Shown: piece by piece, positions 63,118 through 64,000 of the stretch
How the letters are laid out: every line of letters begins with the position of its first letter
Position numbering within the stretch: position 1 is the stretch's first letter
Origin: DASRWT01 sp963748485
GTDB lineage: Bacteria; Methylomirabilota; Methylomirabilia; Rokubacteriales; CSP1-6
Length of the DNA stretch: 64,000 nt
Assembly: GCA_963748485.1 (NCBI GenBank)
Contig: CAVVJF010000019.1
Span: 496,001-560,000 of the forward strand
Direction: 5' to 3'
Notes under the pieces: generated by a model
Told to the model about the DNA's origin: nothing
What the model saw: the letters and a program-made list of their open reading frames with translations, nothing else
The model's database searches: none
Made by a program: the position numbers and the translations under genes

Positions 63118-64000
63118 CGGGCTGCTCGCGGGATATCTCGGCTGGCGCTCGCTCGGCTGGCCGCTGATCCACGACGCGCCCCTGTTCCACTACATCGGCT
63201 GGCTCGTGGGGCAGGGGCGGGTCCCCTATCGCGACATCTTCGACATGAACCTGCCCGGCATCTACCTCCTGCACTGGGCCCTGCTGGCCGCCGCGGGGCC
63301 GGGCGACCTTGCCTGGCGCCTCTTCGACCTCGGGTGGCTGGCGGCCACCGCCGCCGCGCTCTACGTCTTCTGCCGGCCGCTGGGCGGACGTGACGGCGCC
63401 GCGGCGGCGGCCGTCCTCTTCACGCTCTATCACCTGGCGGGCGGGGCGTGGCGCGCGGGCCAGCGCGACTTCCTCCTCTGCCTCTTCCTCGCCGTCGGCG
63501 CGTGCGGCATCGCGCGGGCCTGGGACCGGCCGGGCGCGCTCTGGCCGCTCGCCCTCGGCGGCGCCGCGCTTGCCGCGGGGCTGACGCTCAAGCCGTACGC
63601 GCCCGCGCTCTTGTGGCTGGGCGGCGTCGCGGCGGGCGCGCTCGCCGCGCGCCGGGGCGGACGCTCCGCGCTGGCCGGGGCGGGCGCGGCGCTCGCGGGC
63701 GGGGCGGCCGTGCTCGGCGGCGTCTTCGGCTGGCTCGCGTGGCGCGGCGGCCTTGCCGCGTTCGTCGACGAGTACCTGGGTTATGTGCTGCCGTTCTACG
63801 GCGACCTCGGCCGCGAGCCCCTGTGGGGGGCCATCGGCGGGCATACCTACGCGTGGGCGCTCGTGGCGCTGTTCGGCGTTCTCGTCATCGGGAGTCTCCT
63901 CACCCGCGCCGTTCCCGCCTTTGGCATCCGCCGGCCGCTCGCCCTGCTGGGACTGGTCGCGGGCGCGCTGCACTTCGCGCTGCAGGGCAAGGGGTGGGAG
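63107..64000 (+). CDS. membrane glycosyltransferase-like protein (GT39/ArnT-type), N-terminal part
   Basis: The frame from TTG 63107 runs open to the window end (298 codons), overlapping livG by 11 bases. It has many Ala/Leu/Gly-rich membrane helices and a periplasmic loop near the start, HDAPLFHYIGWLVGQG followed by VPYRDIFDMNLPG. An Asp-containing first loop of this kind is typical of polyprenol-phosphate-dependent glycosyltransferases (PMT/ArnT/PF13231-like). The acceptor is unknown. The exact start is uncertain, since no ribosome site is seen. Confidence 0.7.
   Translation, partial: MAASGLLAGYLGWRSLGWPLIHDAPLFHYIGWLVGQGRVPYRDIFDMNLPGIYLLHWALLAAAGPGDLAWRLFDLGWLAATAAALYVFCRPLGGRDGAAAAAVLFTLYHLAGGAWRAGQRDFLLCLFLAVGACGIARAWDRPGALWPLALGGAALAAGLTLKPYAPALLWLGGVAAGALAARRGGRSALAGAGAALAGGAAVLGGVFGWLAWRGGLAAFVDEYLGYVLPFYGDLGREPLWGAIGGHTYAWALVALFGVLVIGSLLTRAVPAFGIRRPLALLGLVAGALHFALQGKGWE

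Noticed and set aside
1..64000. CRISPR arrays, tRNA or rRNA genes, replication origin
   Set aside because: I saw no regularly spaced repeats, tRNA-like cloverleaf blocks, rRNA motifs or DnaA-box clusters; intergenic gaps are mostly under 200 bases.

Overview
This is a very GC-rich bacterial chromosome segment with tightly packed genes, GTG/TTG starts and many 1-4 base start/stop overlaps. The gene mix is dominated by ABC importers for peptides, amides, polyamines and branched-chain amino acids, together with amidases, a nitrilase, a hydantoinase and acyl-CoA enzymes. This suits a free-living soil or subsurface heterotroph. Candidatus Rokubacteria / Methylomirabilota is my best guess, but no marker gene here proves it.

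Layout. 1-9 kb: a C-terminal gene fragment, a ComEA-like HhH protein, a rhodanese-MoeB protein interrupted by an in-frame TGA, a dTDP-sugar operon (rmlA, rmlC-like, rmlB), a degenerate HtrA-like protein, an HD phosphohydrolase, a possible PD-(D/E)XK protein and a glutaryl-CoA-type dehydrogenase. 9-21 kb: a VOC protein, a fosmidomycin-resistance-type MFS pump, trmI and a purine permease (both frameshifted), a PpiD-like foldase, an isochorismatase, a dual-specificity phosphatase, an RND pump with its adaptor, and greA. 21-31.7 kb is accessory and scarred: kdpA and kdpE fragments joined head to head, a DGQHR protein, an internally deleted livF, a hydantoinase, an IS630-type element, and a 3.6-kb segment bounded by inverted repeats and carrying a truncated transposase plus cargo genes. 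31.7-64 kb is intact transport and catabolism: a dipeptide operon, an amidase and polysaccharide deacetylase, an orphan binding protein, a PotABCD-like operon with an SDR, a second peptide system ending in a nitrilase, an amide-type Liv system ending in an amidase, a DJ-1/PfpI protein, an isochorismatase, a MaoC-CitE pair, a second Liv system, and the start of a membrane glycosyltransferase.

The most striking observation is in the MoeB-type protein. The single in-frame TGA falls exactly where E1-like enzymes of the MoeB/ThiF/MOCS3 group have their conserved cysteine. It is followed, at the right distance, by a hairpin that fits the bacterial SECIS pattern. This is a strong selenocysteine candidate. 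Other disruptions in the window are mostly single-base insertions clustered between 11 and 31 kb, which look like long-read assembly errors or local gene decay.
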